A stretch of 5,675 nucleotides of DNA from Candidatus Aerophobota bacterium (GTDB lineage: Bacteria; Aerophobota; Aerophobia; Aerophobales; AE-B3A). This document shows, piece by piece, positions 1 to 5,675 of the stretch; position 1 is the first letter of the stretch, and every line of letters starts with the position of its first letter. A model generated the notes under the pieces. The model ran no database searches. It was not told where the DNA came from and saw only the letters and a list, made by a program, of their open reading frames with translations. The stretch lies in NCBI GenBank assembly GCA_030602105.1, contig JAUWAK010000071.1, forward strand, positions 1 through 5,675, in the 5' to 3' direction. The position numbers and the translations under genes were made by a program.

Positions 1-1106
1 ACATAGTAGACCGCCTCCTCTGTACTCTCAAGAAACTCCCAAAACTCCCGCGCTGTGCCCTCTTCTTCCCCGGGGTTCCGAGCAAGGAAGTACCGATACC
101 GAAACTCACCATCTTCTTTGGTAAGGAGGCCGAAGAGGTAAACCAATCCGCGAGTAGGATCATCTTCTATGTCAAAATATATTTCCGCCGATGCTTCAGG
201 GAAAGAATATCCCTTCCGTATGAGTGGTTTTCCATCTACAACCACCTGGGCCCGCTGTTTCATTCGAACGAGGGATTTTTGGCCTACGCCGGGGATCTTC
301 AAGGGAGGTTTGAGGTACTTAGAAATGTCCATCTCAGCAAGGTCTCTAACCTCCCTGAGCCCTACCTTCTTGAGACGAAACTTGCTTTTACCTACAAAGA
401 AAACGGCTGTTGGATCGCTTGTCTTATCAACCCAAGCTCGGCAGTGTTTGAACCACTCACATTGAAAGCAGCGACCACCCAGGACAGGATCAGATGTCTC
501 TTCTCCTTGGACTAGTTTTTGGACCTCAGCGAGTGCCTGACTGAACTCATCCTTGAAGCTGAGAGGATCGAATTCTTCAATTTCTCCTTCCACATTGATA
601 ATACGCCCGACGCGAGCAGTATATCCCTGAACCCACCCCAGGAGCATTTGATAAAAGAGAATTTGGAAGGCATAGTGTTTTTTGAACTTGCGGTACTTAC
701 CATCCCTTATCTCCCAGCCTCTACCGGCTTTGATGTCTATAGGCTCGTAGTAGTATGAGCCAAAATTGGAAGATGCACCAACGTGTCGGAGCAGCAGGTC
801 CGGACGCCCGACGTAGAACCCGTACTTCAGGCAAGCCTGATAAATGAGTTCGGCACCTTCTTCCATATACTGTCGAGTCTCAGGCCACGCTTCTTTGACG
901 CTCTTTTTGCTGAGATCCACCACCTTCTTGTCACCCAGACTTTCAAGATATTCCTTTTCAGTCTGAAGGCCCTTCTCCCAGAGGAGCTTCACAAAAAGGT
1001 TCACTTCGCTCTTTTCTTTCGGGTCACCATTACTATCAAGATAGACCCGATGAGCGCACTTTACGTAATTGTAGAGATCTGTGGCAGTGAGTTGTTTCTT
1101 AGCCAC
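1..1106 (-). CDS. TM0106-type RecB-like nuclease with C-terminal RNase H-like exonuclease domain (partial, 3' end outside window)
   Basis: A continuous minus-strand frame gives 368 residues and leaves the window without a stop. Seen: an N-terminal 'TATDLYNYVKC' segment; a RecB-type PD-(D/E)XK core with 'GRPDLL' (D103), 'EPIDIKAG' (D124, K126) and a QxxxY motif (Q148, Y152); C17 plus C213-x2-C216-x5-C222, the layout of the 4Fe-4S cluster in Cas4/AddB-type nucleases; a helix-hairpin-helix-like 'IPGVGQKSL' at 271-279; and 'IYFDIEDD' with D312 and E314, which looks like the first DxE of a DEDD-type exonuclease fold. This order is known from the TM0106 family of RecB-like nucleases, whose role is unclear and presumed to be DNA or RNA processing. 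No ATG lies between the in-frame TGA at 1176-1178 and the conserved N-terminus, so I chose the GTG at 1104-1106; its ribosome site is weak (AGAAG). The gene follows the kinase by 69 bases and is probably cotranscribed. The later exonuclease motifs lie outside the window. Confidence 0.85.
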   Translation of the reverse strand, partial: MAKKQLTATDLYNYVKCAHRVYLDSNGDPKEKSEVNLFVKLLWEKGLQTEKEYLESLGDKKVVDLSKKSVKEAWPETRQYMEEGAELIYQACLKYGFYVGRPDLLLRHVGASSNFGSYYYEPIDIKAGRGWEIRDGKYRKFKKHYAFQILFYQMLLGWVQGYTARVGRIINVEGEIEEFDPLSFKDEFSQALAEVQKLVQGEETSDPVLGGRCFQCEWFKHCRAWVDKTSDPTAVFFVGKSKFRLKKVGLREVRDLAEMDISKYLKPPLKIPGVGQKSLVRMKQRAQVVVDGKPLIRKGYSFPEASAEIYFDIEDDPTRGLVYLFGLLTKEDGEFRYRYFLARNPGEEEGTAREFWEFLESTEEAVYY

Positions 1107-1175
1107 CGGCAGCTTCTGCGATTCTTCTTCTCTCGATCTGGAGTTGTACCATTCCTGGCAGGTACGAATGAGCTT

Positions 1176-2036
1176 TCAGAGGAAACTCTCCTTTATTCTT
1201 ATCTCCGTCGGTATCCCTACTGTCCCGACTACCAGACCTCCACAGTAGTTGGCAATTTGGGCGCACCTTTCCAGAGAATACCCTCTCAGAATCCCGTATG
1301 CAAATCCACCCAGGAAAAAGTCGCCTGCACCTGTAGGATCCTTTTCGGGTACTGGTCTAGTAGGTATCTCGAACTCCTTGCCCTTTTCCATAAGGCTACA
1401 GCCATCCTTCCCCTTCGTTAGTAGCACGATGACCTTTCTTGATATCTCCTTTACCTTCACAAATTGGGCTTCTAGTCTGTTTAGCCTTAGGAAATCGATC
1501 TTGGGGAGCACATCGCAGAATTCTGTGTTGGCTAAATCAACATGATAGACTCTTTTCTGGTGGTCTACCTTTCTAATGAGTCCCTGCACATCACAGAAGG
1601 TAATCTTACAAACTGAGGATATCCTCTCGAGGGTGCCAGGTAGAACTTCTCCGATGACTCCTGCAATGAGACCGATCCTGGATTCAGATTTAATATCTTC
1701 GGGGAAGATGGCCTCACAAATGTTCTCAACTTCCATGACTCTCTCACTGCTCTGGTAGCGGTGGACAAAACAGGTAGTTGGCTTTGTCGCTACCAGAGGT
1801 TCTTGGCAAAGCTGGGTGAAGTACCTGAAGTCCGGGCCAACCTTGGAAACTATGGCATAATCCAGCCCAGGGAAGTTCTCCTTCGCCTTGGCCCCTACTG
1901 CCCTGTTCAGACTCTCTAAGAGTCTGGATATATACGGGGGAGGTCCTCCCAATCTGGAGAATGTTCTATCTTCCCGGACGATGATATCGTGAGTGGAATG
2001 TCCAATCACGAGTATATCCAGCATCTCCTTGTACAT
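1176..2036 (-). CDS. PfkB-family carbohydrate kinase, myo-inositol kinase-like
   Basis: The 286-residue protein is slightly short for the roughly 300-residue ribokinase/PfkB family, which transfers phosphate from ATP to a sugar, polyol or nucleoside in the cytoplasm. Seen: an N-terminal strand 'ILVIGHSTHDIIV' (8-20), a Gly-Gly substrate-side motif 'RLGGPPPYIS' (28-37), and the second PfkB signature 'DPTGAGDFFLGG' at 233-244, which forms the ATP anion hole and supplies the catalytic base D239. The 'GGPPPYIS' segment, a 'CDVQGLIR' segment and the short C-terminus resemble plant myo-inositol 3-kinase and its prokaryotic relatives more than ribokinase or fructokinase, so inositol or a related polyol is a tentative substrate. 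The ATG at 2036 has AAGGGAG 4 bases upstream. A second ATG at codon 5 has AAGGAG abutting it, too close to be preferred. A promoter lies about 90 bases upstream, and the nuclease gene follows. No inositol pathway genes are present to confirm the substrate. Confidence 0.87.
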   Translation of the reverse strand: MYKEMLDILVIGHSTHDIIVREDRTFSRLGGPPPYISRLLESLNRAVGAKAKENFPGLDYAIVSKVGPDFRYFTQLCQEPLVATKPTTCFVHRYQSSERVMEVENICEAIFPEDIKSESRIGLIAGVIGEVLPGTLERISSVCKITFCDVQGLIRKVDHQKRVYHVDLANTEFCDVLPKIDFLRLNRLEAQFVKVKEISRKVIVLLTKGKDGCSLMEKGKEFEIPTRPVPEKDPTGAGDFFLGGFAYGILRGYSLERCAQIANYCGGLVVGTVGIPTEIRIKESFL

Positions 2037-2040
2037 ATTA

Positions 2041-2047
2041 CTCCCTT
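2041..2047 (-). promoter_or_regulatory. Ribosome binding site of the PfkB kinase
   Basis: On the minus strand AAGGGAG stands 4 bases before the ATG at 2034-2036. It supports the first ATG over the one at codon 5. Confidence 0.6.
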
Positions 2048-2127
2048 GTTCAACTTCTTCGGATCAGCCTATTAATAGTGTTTTGGTTGGAACGGAAGCG
2101 CCCACCCATTTGCAAGAGTTCGATCCT

Positions 2128-2156
2128 ATTATACGGCAAAACTCTCTCACTGAAAA
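2128..2156 (-). promoter_or_regulatory. Candidate sigma70-type promoter for the kinase-nuclease unit
   Basis: Read on the minus strand, a -35 box TTTTCA (2151-2156, 4 of 6 consensus bases) is followed after 17 bases by a perfect -10 box TATAAT (2128-2133). Transcription would start near 2120, leaving an untranslated leader of about 85 bases before the kinase ATG. It lies in the 255-base gap after glnS, where a new transcription unit would be expected. No rho-independent terminator for glnS was found between 2157 and 2291. Confidence 0.6.
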
Positions 2157-2291
2157 GCCGAGGCGGGAAAGGGGCCAGGAGATCGGTTCCGGGATATTGC
2201 AGATAATCTCATCACTGGGGGTGTGGAGAATGGAGCTTGCGGTGGGCCCAGGCTAAGACCTCCAGGCGGGTAATCAAGAGGGAGCCTATTT

Positions 2292-4019
2292 TCAAGGTTT
2301 TGGCTGCCCCAAAGGCGACTTCTTCTGTGCCCTCTCAATCTTGGCCCATGAGTCCCGTAAGGATACTATGCGATTGAATACCGGTGCTCCATCGCGTGAA
2401 TCAACGGAATCGACGCAGAAATAACCCTGTCTTAAGAACTGGTATCTAGTTCCCGGTCTTGCACCTGCGAGAGTTGGTTCCACCAGGCATGAAATGAGTT
2501 TTTCTAACGAGTTCGGATTTATGTTAGCCTTGAAATCAAAGCCTTCCTCTACGTCGTATGGATCTCTTTTTGTAAAGAGATGATCGTAAAGGCGTACTTC
2601 AGCTTCCAAAGCGTGAGTCGCTGAAACCCAGTGTAGCGTCCCCCTTACCTTGCGCCCATCTTGCGACCAGCCACCTCGTGTTTCTGGATCGTACCTGCAA
2701 TGCACTTCAGCTACTTGTCCGGTTCCCTTATCCTTAACTACCCGTTCGCATTTGACATAGTATGCGTGTTTTAGCCGTACCTCACGACCCGGGGTCAAAC
2801 GGAAAAACTTTTCCGGCGGATCTTCACGAAAATCGTCTTGCTCAATATACACTACACGTGAAAAAGGAATTTTCCGTCTCCCCATGCTTGGATCTTCGGG
2901 ATTATTCTCAGCATCTAACTGTTCCACCTTACCTTCCGGATAATTGTCTATGACCACTCGCAGTGGACGCAAAACAGCCATAACACGGGGAGCGCGCAGG
3001 TTCAAATCCTGGCGGATGCAGTGCTCGAGCAGTGCAATATCAACCACACTATTACTCTTAGCTACTCCAATGCGCTCACAGAAGTTTCGAATTGCCTCCG
3101 GGGTGTAGCCGCGTCTGAGAAAGCCTGATATTGTAGGCATCCGTGGATCATCCCATCCGCTGGCATACCCTCCTTCAACCAGCTCCAGAAGCTTTCGCTT
3201 GCTCAAGACCGTGTGGCTCAGGTTTAGACGCGCAAACTCAATTTGCTGTGGATGACAGTTAACTTTCAGTTGGTCAAGTATCCAGTCGTATAGCGCGCGG
3301 TTATCTTCAAATTCCAGCGTACAAATGGAATGAGTAATGCCTTCGATGGAATCCGAAAGACAATGGGCAAAATCGTACATAGGATAAATGCACCATTTAT
3401 CACCCGTTCTGTGATGCGATTCATGTTTAATTCGGTAGAAGACTGGATCCCGCATATTCAAATTGGGAGAAGCCATATCAATTTTTGCTCGAAGCACGTG
3501 GGAGCCGGCCTTGAATTCGCCTTTGCGCATACGCTCGAACAGGTCCAGATTCTCCTCAATAGAACGAGTTCGGTACGGACTATCTTTGCCAGGCTCAGTC
3601 AAGGTGCCTCGGTACTCTCTGATCTCATCTGTTGTCAAGCTGCAAACATACGCCTTGCCATCTTCTATTAACTCAACAGCATACTGGTATAGCTTGCCAA
3701 AGTAATCGGATGCGTAGTAAAGGTGGCTCCCCCAGTCAAATCCAAGCCATCGGACATCCGATTCGATGGATTCGGTGTATTCGGTGCTTTCCTTGCTGGG
3801 ATTGGTATCATCGAAGCGCAAATGACAAACACCAGCTTTGTTCTCCAGGGCAATACCAAAATTAATGCAAATGGACTTGGCGTGTCCAATATGCAAATAG
3901 CCATTCGGCTCCGGTGGAAATCGGGTCACGACTCGGCCGTCGTTCTTGTTTGCCCTCAAGTCTTCCCTAACAATATCTCGAATAAAATCAGACGGAGCTT
4001 TACGGTCCGCAGCACTCAT
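2292..4019 (-). CDS. glnS: Glutaminyl-tRNA synthetase
   Basis: This 575-residue class I aminoacyl-tRNA synthetase joins glutamine to tRNA-Gln using ATP in the cytoplasm. Seen: 'RFPPEPNGYLHIGHAKS' with the HIGH motif at 43-46, typical of GlnRS rather than GluRS; 'LRFDDTNP' (67-74); and the KMSKS-equivalent 'VLSKR' at 271-275 followed by 'GWDDPRMPT', nearly the E. coli GlnRS sequence with Leu in place of Met. The remaining part, from about residue 345, matches the two beta-barrel anticodon-binding domains of GlnRS. The length is close to the 554 residues of E. coli GlnRS, so the gene looks full length, without a C-terminal YqeY-like extension. The ATG at 4019 is the only sensible start: an in-frame TGA lies 30 bases upstream. 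GAGGAG is 12 bases before the ATG, which is rather far. The gene is last in a cluster with rubredoxin and a diiron protein. Bacterial GlnRS is thought to derive from eukaryotes; lineages without it use GatCAB. Confidence 0.98.
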   Translation of the reverse strand: MSAADRKAPSDFIRDIVREDLRANKNDGRVVTRFPPEPNGYLHIGHAKSICINFGIALENKAGVCHLRFDDTNPSKESTEYTESIESDVRWLGFDWGSHLYYASDYFGKLYQYAVELIEDGKAYVCSLTTDEIREYRGTLTEPGKDSPYRTRSIEENLDLFERMRKGEFKAGSHVLRAKIDMASPNLNMRDPVFYRIKHESHHRTGDKWCIYPMYDFAHCLSDSIEGITHSICTLEFEDNRALYDWILDQLKVNCHPQQIEFARLNLSHTVLSKRKLLELVEGGYASGWDDPRMPTISGFLRRGYTPEAIRNFCERIGVAKSNSVVDIALLEHCIRQDLNLRAPRVMAVLRPLRVVIDNYPEGKVEQLDAENNPEDPSMGRRKIPFSRVVYIEQDDFREDPPEKFFRLTPGREVRLKHAYYVKCERVVKDKGTGQVAEVHCRYDPETRGGWSQDGRKVRGTLHWVSATHALEAEVRLYDHLFTKRDPYDVEEGFDFKANINPNSLEKLISCLVEPTLAGARPGTRYQFLRQGYFCVDSVDSRDGAPVFNRIVSLRDSWAKIERAQKKSPLGQPKP

Positions 4020-4046
4020 GACTTCTTTTCTCTCCTCAGTTAACTT

Positions 4047-4562
4047 TCATCCTCCATCAAGCAAACCCCTCTCTTCCCAGAGAAACCAGTCGCCCGAATC
4101 TTCAAGGTAAGAGTGCGTATTTTGCAGCAATTGATAATGCTGTTTTTCTTCCTCAATCACCCTTGTGAAAAAACGCTTGAGAGGAGAATCCTCGGCTTTC
4201 TCCAGAGCGCCCTGGTAAGACTCAACGCTTTTTGATTCCATATTCATGCCAATTTTCAATGCCTCCAACTCATCAGGATTTGCCGCAATTCTTTCTTTGA
4301 TTTCATCTTTGAGGTCCTGAAAGATGGTCTTGATTTTCTCTCTGGGTGACTTTTCCTCAAAGACTCGACTAGAACCTGATAACTTAAGGTCAGTGAGGAT
4401 ATCCTTCAGGACAGCCAGGTGCCTTTTCTCGTCTTCAGCAAAGGACAAGAACATTCTGCTGCCAAAAGGATGAGAGCATTTCCTGGCCGCTTTTTGGTAA
4501 AAATCTATACCGTCTTCCTCCATCTTAATAGCTGTCTTGATGGCCTTAGAAAGATTGTTCAT
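4047..4562 (-). CDS. Rubrerythrin-like ferritin-fold diiron protein (no rubredoxin domain)
   Basis: The 171-residue protein folds as a ferritin-like four-helix bundle made of two similar halves. Seen: E15 with Y22 six residues later and E45-x2-H48 in the first half; E109 with Y116 and E139-x2-H142 in the second. These six carboxylate and histidine ligands are those expected for the diiron site of rubrerythrins, which reduce hydrogen peroxide in anaerobes. The tail ends in 'DWFLWEERGLLDGG', similar to other short ferritin-family proteins. The C-terminal rubredoxin domain of classical rubrerythrin is absent, but a separate rubredoxin gene lies just upstream with an 18-base gap, so the two likely act as an electron donor and acceptor pair. 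That pairing is inferred. GAGGA lies 7 bases before the ATG at 4562. Substrate (peroxide, oxygen or iron storage) cannot be settled from sequence. Confidence 0.9.
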   Translation of the reverse strand: MNNLSKAIKTAIKMEEDGIDFYQKAARKCSHPFGSRMFLSFAEDEKRHLAVLKDILTDLKLSGSSRVFEEKSPREKIKTIFQDLKDEIKERIAANPDELEALKIGMNMESKSVESYQGALEKAEDSPLKRFFTRVIEEEKQHYQLLQNTHSYLEDSGDWFLWEERGLLDGG

Positions 4563-4569
4563 TTTCTTG

Positions 4570-4574
4570 TCCTC
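4570..4574 (-). promoter_or_regulatory. Ribosome binding site of the diiron protein
   Basis: GAGGA on the minus strand, 7 bases before the ATG at 4560-4562, within the short gap after the rubredoxin stop. Confidence 0.55.
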
Positions 4575-4580
4575 GACTCG

Positions 4581-4739
4581 TTATAGTTTCTCGAACATAG
4601 CTTTTTCTGCCCCACACTCAGGGCAGACCCAATCAGGGGGCAGCTTCTCAAAGGAAGTCCCTGGTTCTACCTTATTTTCTGGGTCACCCTTTTCCGGGTC
4701 ATAAATATAGCCGCAAATTGTGCACTCCCATTTTTCCAT
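4581..4739 (-). CDS. Rubredoxin
   Basis: The 52-residue protein is a small cytoplasmic one-electron carrier holding a single iron on four cysteines. Seen: C6-x2-C9 in 'CTICGYIYDP' and C39-x2-C42 in 'CPECGA', with the usual 'GDP' and 'PPDWVCPECG' segments between. The frame stays open upstream to an ATG at 4859, which would add 40 residues, but I reject that start. The extra residues are basic and unlike any rubredoxin, they cover the candidate promoter, and the ATG at 4739 has a near-perfect AGGAGGAGG 6 bases upstream and gives the standard family length. The gene leads a cluster with a rubrerythrin-like diiron protein and glnS, and faces a divergent iron-sulfur flavoprotein. The likely role is to pass electrons to the diiron protein for peroxide or oxygen reduction; its own reductase is not in the window. 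Confidence 0.97.
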   Translation of the reverse strand: MEKWECTICGYIYDPEKGDPENKVEPGTSFEKLPPDWVCPECGAEKAMFEKL

Positions 4740-4745
4740 TCTGGT

Positions 4746-4754
4746 CCTCCTCCT
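4746..4754 (-). promoter_or_regulatory. Strong ribosome binding site deciding the rubredoxin start
   Basis: AGGAGGAGG on the minus strand, 6 bases before the ATG at 4737-4739. It is the strongest Shine-Dalgarno site in the window and fixes the 52-residue start over the 40-residue longer frame. Confidence 0.85.
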
Positions 4755-4788
4755 GGAATATGAGCTTCTGAACGCCGTCCTCATCCTC

Positions 4789-4816
4789 ATCTTAGTCGAA
4801 AACCTGAAGATGTCAA
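4789..4816 (-). promoter_or_regulatory. Candidate sigma70-type promoter of the rubredoxin-diiron-glnS cluster
   Basis: Read on the minus strand, a perfect -35 box TTGACA (4811-4816) is followed after 16 bases by TAAGAT (4789-4794, 4 of 6 consensus bases). A run of seven T overlaps and precedes the -35 box. The start of transcription would be near 4782, about 43 bases before the rubredoxin ATG. Confidence 0.55.
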
Positions 4817-4831
4817 AAAAAGACAGGGAAC

Positions 4832-4859
4832 TTGATTGATTTTGAATATTGGCTACCAT
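4832..4859 (+). promoter_or_regulatory. Candidate promoter of the iron-sulfur flavoprotein gene
   Basis: On the plus strand TTGATT (4832-4837) and TACCAT (4854-4859) are separated by 16 bases; each matches 4 of 6 consensus bases. Transcription would start near 4866, about 60 bases before the ATG. This is weaker than the opposing promoter, and it coincides with an inverted repeat. Confidence 0.35.
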
Positions 4860-4873
4860 AAGGCCAAAATCAA
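4836..4873. promoter_or_regulatory. Perfect 9-bp inverted repeat, possible operator
   Basis: TTGATTTTG at 4836-4844 is repeated as its exact reverse complement CAAAATCAA at 4865-4873, with 20 bases between. The half-sites are 29 bases apart centre to centre, a little under three helical turns. The repeat overlaps the candidate plus-strand promoter and lies 20 bases from the -35 box of the opposing promoter. It does not resemble the Fur/PerR box or the Rex site as I know them. A binding site for a dimeric or tetrameric regulator of the divergent redox genes is an inference; the element could also be chance in AT-rich DNA. Confidence 0.4.
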
Positions 4874-4925
4874 AGTTGTGGCTGTTGGAGGCGAAGGGAA
4901 ACAGTAGTATTTCACCCCTCGAGAC

Positions 4926-5528
4926 ATGAAGGTGCTAGGTTTGTTTGGAAGTCCCAGGCGAGGAGGCAACACCGATCTTTTGTTAGAAGAAATGCTAAAA
5001 GGAGCTGAGAGCCGGGGCGCCAAAATTGAGAAGATCTTCCTTTCCGATTTGAACATCTCAGGCTGTCGAGAATGCCGCAGTTGTGAAGCAACTGGAAATT
5101 GCGTGGTTCGGGATGAGATGCAAGAGATCTATCCTAAACTCATGGAGGCAGACTACATAGTCCTGGCTTCCCCTATTTTCTTTTACGGAGTTACGGCCCA
5201 GGTGAAAAGAATGATAGATCGGTGCCAGGCGCTCTGGGCCAGAAAGTACATTTTGAAGAAATCCTCGGTGGAGAAAGGAGACGCCAAAAGAAAAGGATGG
5301 TTTCTCTCCGTGGGCGGGTCTCGAGGAGCAAAGATCTTCGAGGGAGCGATCCTTACGGTTAGATACTTCTTTGACGCTTTGAATGTTGAGTATGCCGGCG
5401 AGCTCATCTTTCGGGGAATAGATGGCAAAGGAGCAATCAAAGAACACCCGAGTGCTCTCAAAGAAGCGTTCGAGGCTGGCCAGAGGCTAGCTACAACCTG
5501 GCAGCGCAGAAAAAAATATATGTCTTGA
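4926..5528 (+). CDS. Iron-sulfur flavoprotein, NADPH-dependent FMN reductase family (flavodoxin fold)
   Basis: The 200-residue protein has a flavodoxin-like fold that binds FMN and transfers electrons in the cytoplasm. Seen: an N-terminal strand 'KVLGLFGSPR' leading into the FMN phosphate loop 'GSPRRGGNT' (8-16); a compact cysteine cluster C47-x2-C50-x2-C53-x5-C59 in 'GCRECRSCEATGNC'; and 'ASPIFFYGVTAQVKRMIDR', the conserved flavin-contact segment of the family. The cysteine spacing is that of the 4Fe-4S site of archaeal and bacterial iron-sulfur flavoproteins (ISF, such as that of Methanosarcina thermophila), for which roles in oxygen and peroxide reduction have been proposed. The length fits ISF. 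An in-frame TAG at 4905 rules out a longer start, and the ATG at 4926 has only a weak GAG just upstream. The gene is divergent from the rubredoxin cluster, which supports a shared redox role. Electron donor and acceptor are not known. Confidence 0.92.
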   Translation: MKVLGLFGSPRRGGNTDLLLEEMLKGAESRGAKIEKIFLSDLNISGCRECRSCEATGNCVVRDEMQEIYPKLMEADYIVLASPIFFYGVTAQVKRMIDRCQALWARKYILKKSSVEKGDAKRKGWFLSVGGSRGAKIFEGAILTVRYFFDALNVEYAGELIFRGIDGKGAIKEHPSALKEAFEAGQRLATTWQRRKKYMS

Positions 5529-5675
5529 CCACGTCTAACATATCACGGAGACTCTTTGAGGCCTCATAACCACCATTGCTTTTCTGGCAGGAGTCTCGGT
5601 TTCCCTAATTCTAACCCGAAGCATCCTTTTGGCTTTCAGGAAGATGACTTAGAAGTAGTGGTGATAACCTTCCTC
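5529..5675. other. Right-end stretch without a recognisable gene
   Basis: I see no supported gene here. A 7-bp inverted repeat, GAGACTC at 5548-5554 and GAGTCTC at 5591-5597, encloses a 36-base loop and has no T-run after it, so it is not a convincing terminator. GAGGCCTC at 5558-5565 is a short palindrome. The stretch may be the intergenic region before a gene beyond the window. Confidence 0.4.

Noticed and set aside
169..758. Several short plus-strand open frames at the left end
   Set aside because: The minus strand here codes without interruption for the nuclease, including its QxxxY motif, cysteine cluster and HhH-like segment, so these are antisense shadows.
1176..1178. Recoded TGA joining kinase and nuclease into one protein
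   Set aside because: The kinase ends at the normal family length, the 23 codons between are unlike either family, and tryptophan is encoded by TGG throughout the window.
783..1421. Plus-strand open frame of 212 codons
   Set aside because: It lies opposite the start of the nuclease gene and the end of the kinase gene, both of which have clear family motifs. Its translation has no recognisable motif and it crosses a gene junction.
1993..2338. Open frames on both strands in the gap between the kinase and glnS
   Set aside because: They have no family resemblance, overlap the ends of real genes, and the gap carries a promoter-like element instead.
4740..4859. N-terminal extension of rubredoxin to the ATG at 4859
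   Set aside because: The added 40 residues are unlike rubredoxins, would cover the promoter, and ignore the strong ribosome site before the ATG at 4739.
5548..5597. Possible terminator after the flavoprotein gene
   Set aside because: The 7-bp stem has a 36-base loop and no T-run follows it.
5535..5624. 29-codon minus-strand frame and an overlapping hydrophobic plus-strand frame at the right end
   Set aside because: The minus-strand frame is very short and unrecognisable, and the plus-strand frame lacks an ATG, GTG or TTG start. Neither can be supported.

Overview
The window reads as a chromosomal segment of an anaerobic or microaerophilic bacterium. The evidence is a stand-alone rubredoxin, a rubrerythrin-like diiron protein and an iron-sulfur flavoprotein within 1.5 kb, typical of the oxygen and peroxide defence of anaerobes. 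Strong Shine-Dalgarno sites and sigma70-like promoters point to Bacteria. A bacterial-type GlnRS means glutamine tRNA can be charged directly, which only some bacterial lineages do. The genus cannot be read from the sequence. No mobile element, CRISPR array, rRNA or tRNA gene was seen.

Layout. Five genes lie on the minus strand and one on the plus strand. From right to left: (1) a plus-strand iron-sulfur flavoprotein gene (4926-5528), followed by about 147 bases with no recognisable gene; (2) a divergent control region (4740-4925) with a candidate promoter for each direction and a perfect 9-bp inverted repeat overlapping the plus-strand promoter; (3) a tight minus-strand cluster of rubredoxin (4581-4739), a rubrerythrin-like diiron protein (4047-4562) and glnS (2292-4019), with gaps of 18 and 27 bases; (4) a 255-base intergenic stretch with a good minus-strand promoter (TTTTCA, 17-base spacer, TATAAT); (5) a PfkB-family sugar kinase resembling myo-inositol kinases (1176-2036); (6) after a 69-base gap, a large TM0106-type RecB-like nuclease with an RNase H-like exonuclease domain, which starts at a GTG near 1106 and runs off the left edge.

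How the genes may work together. Rubredoxin can pass electrons to the diiron protein, so the pair could work as a two-piece rubrerythrin that reduces peroxide. The divergent iron-sulfur flavoprotein would fit as another redox partner under shared control. glnS looks like a passenger in the redox operon, tying its expression at least partly to that promoter. The kinase and nuclease probably share a transcript, but no functional link is evident.

Overall most genes belong to known families. The points worth a second look are the operator-like dyad, the redox-glnS operon and the Fe-S double nuclease.
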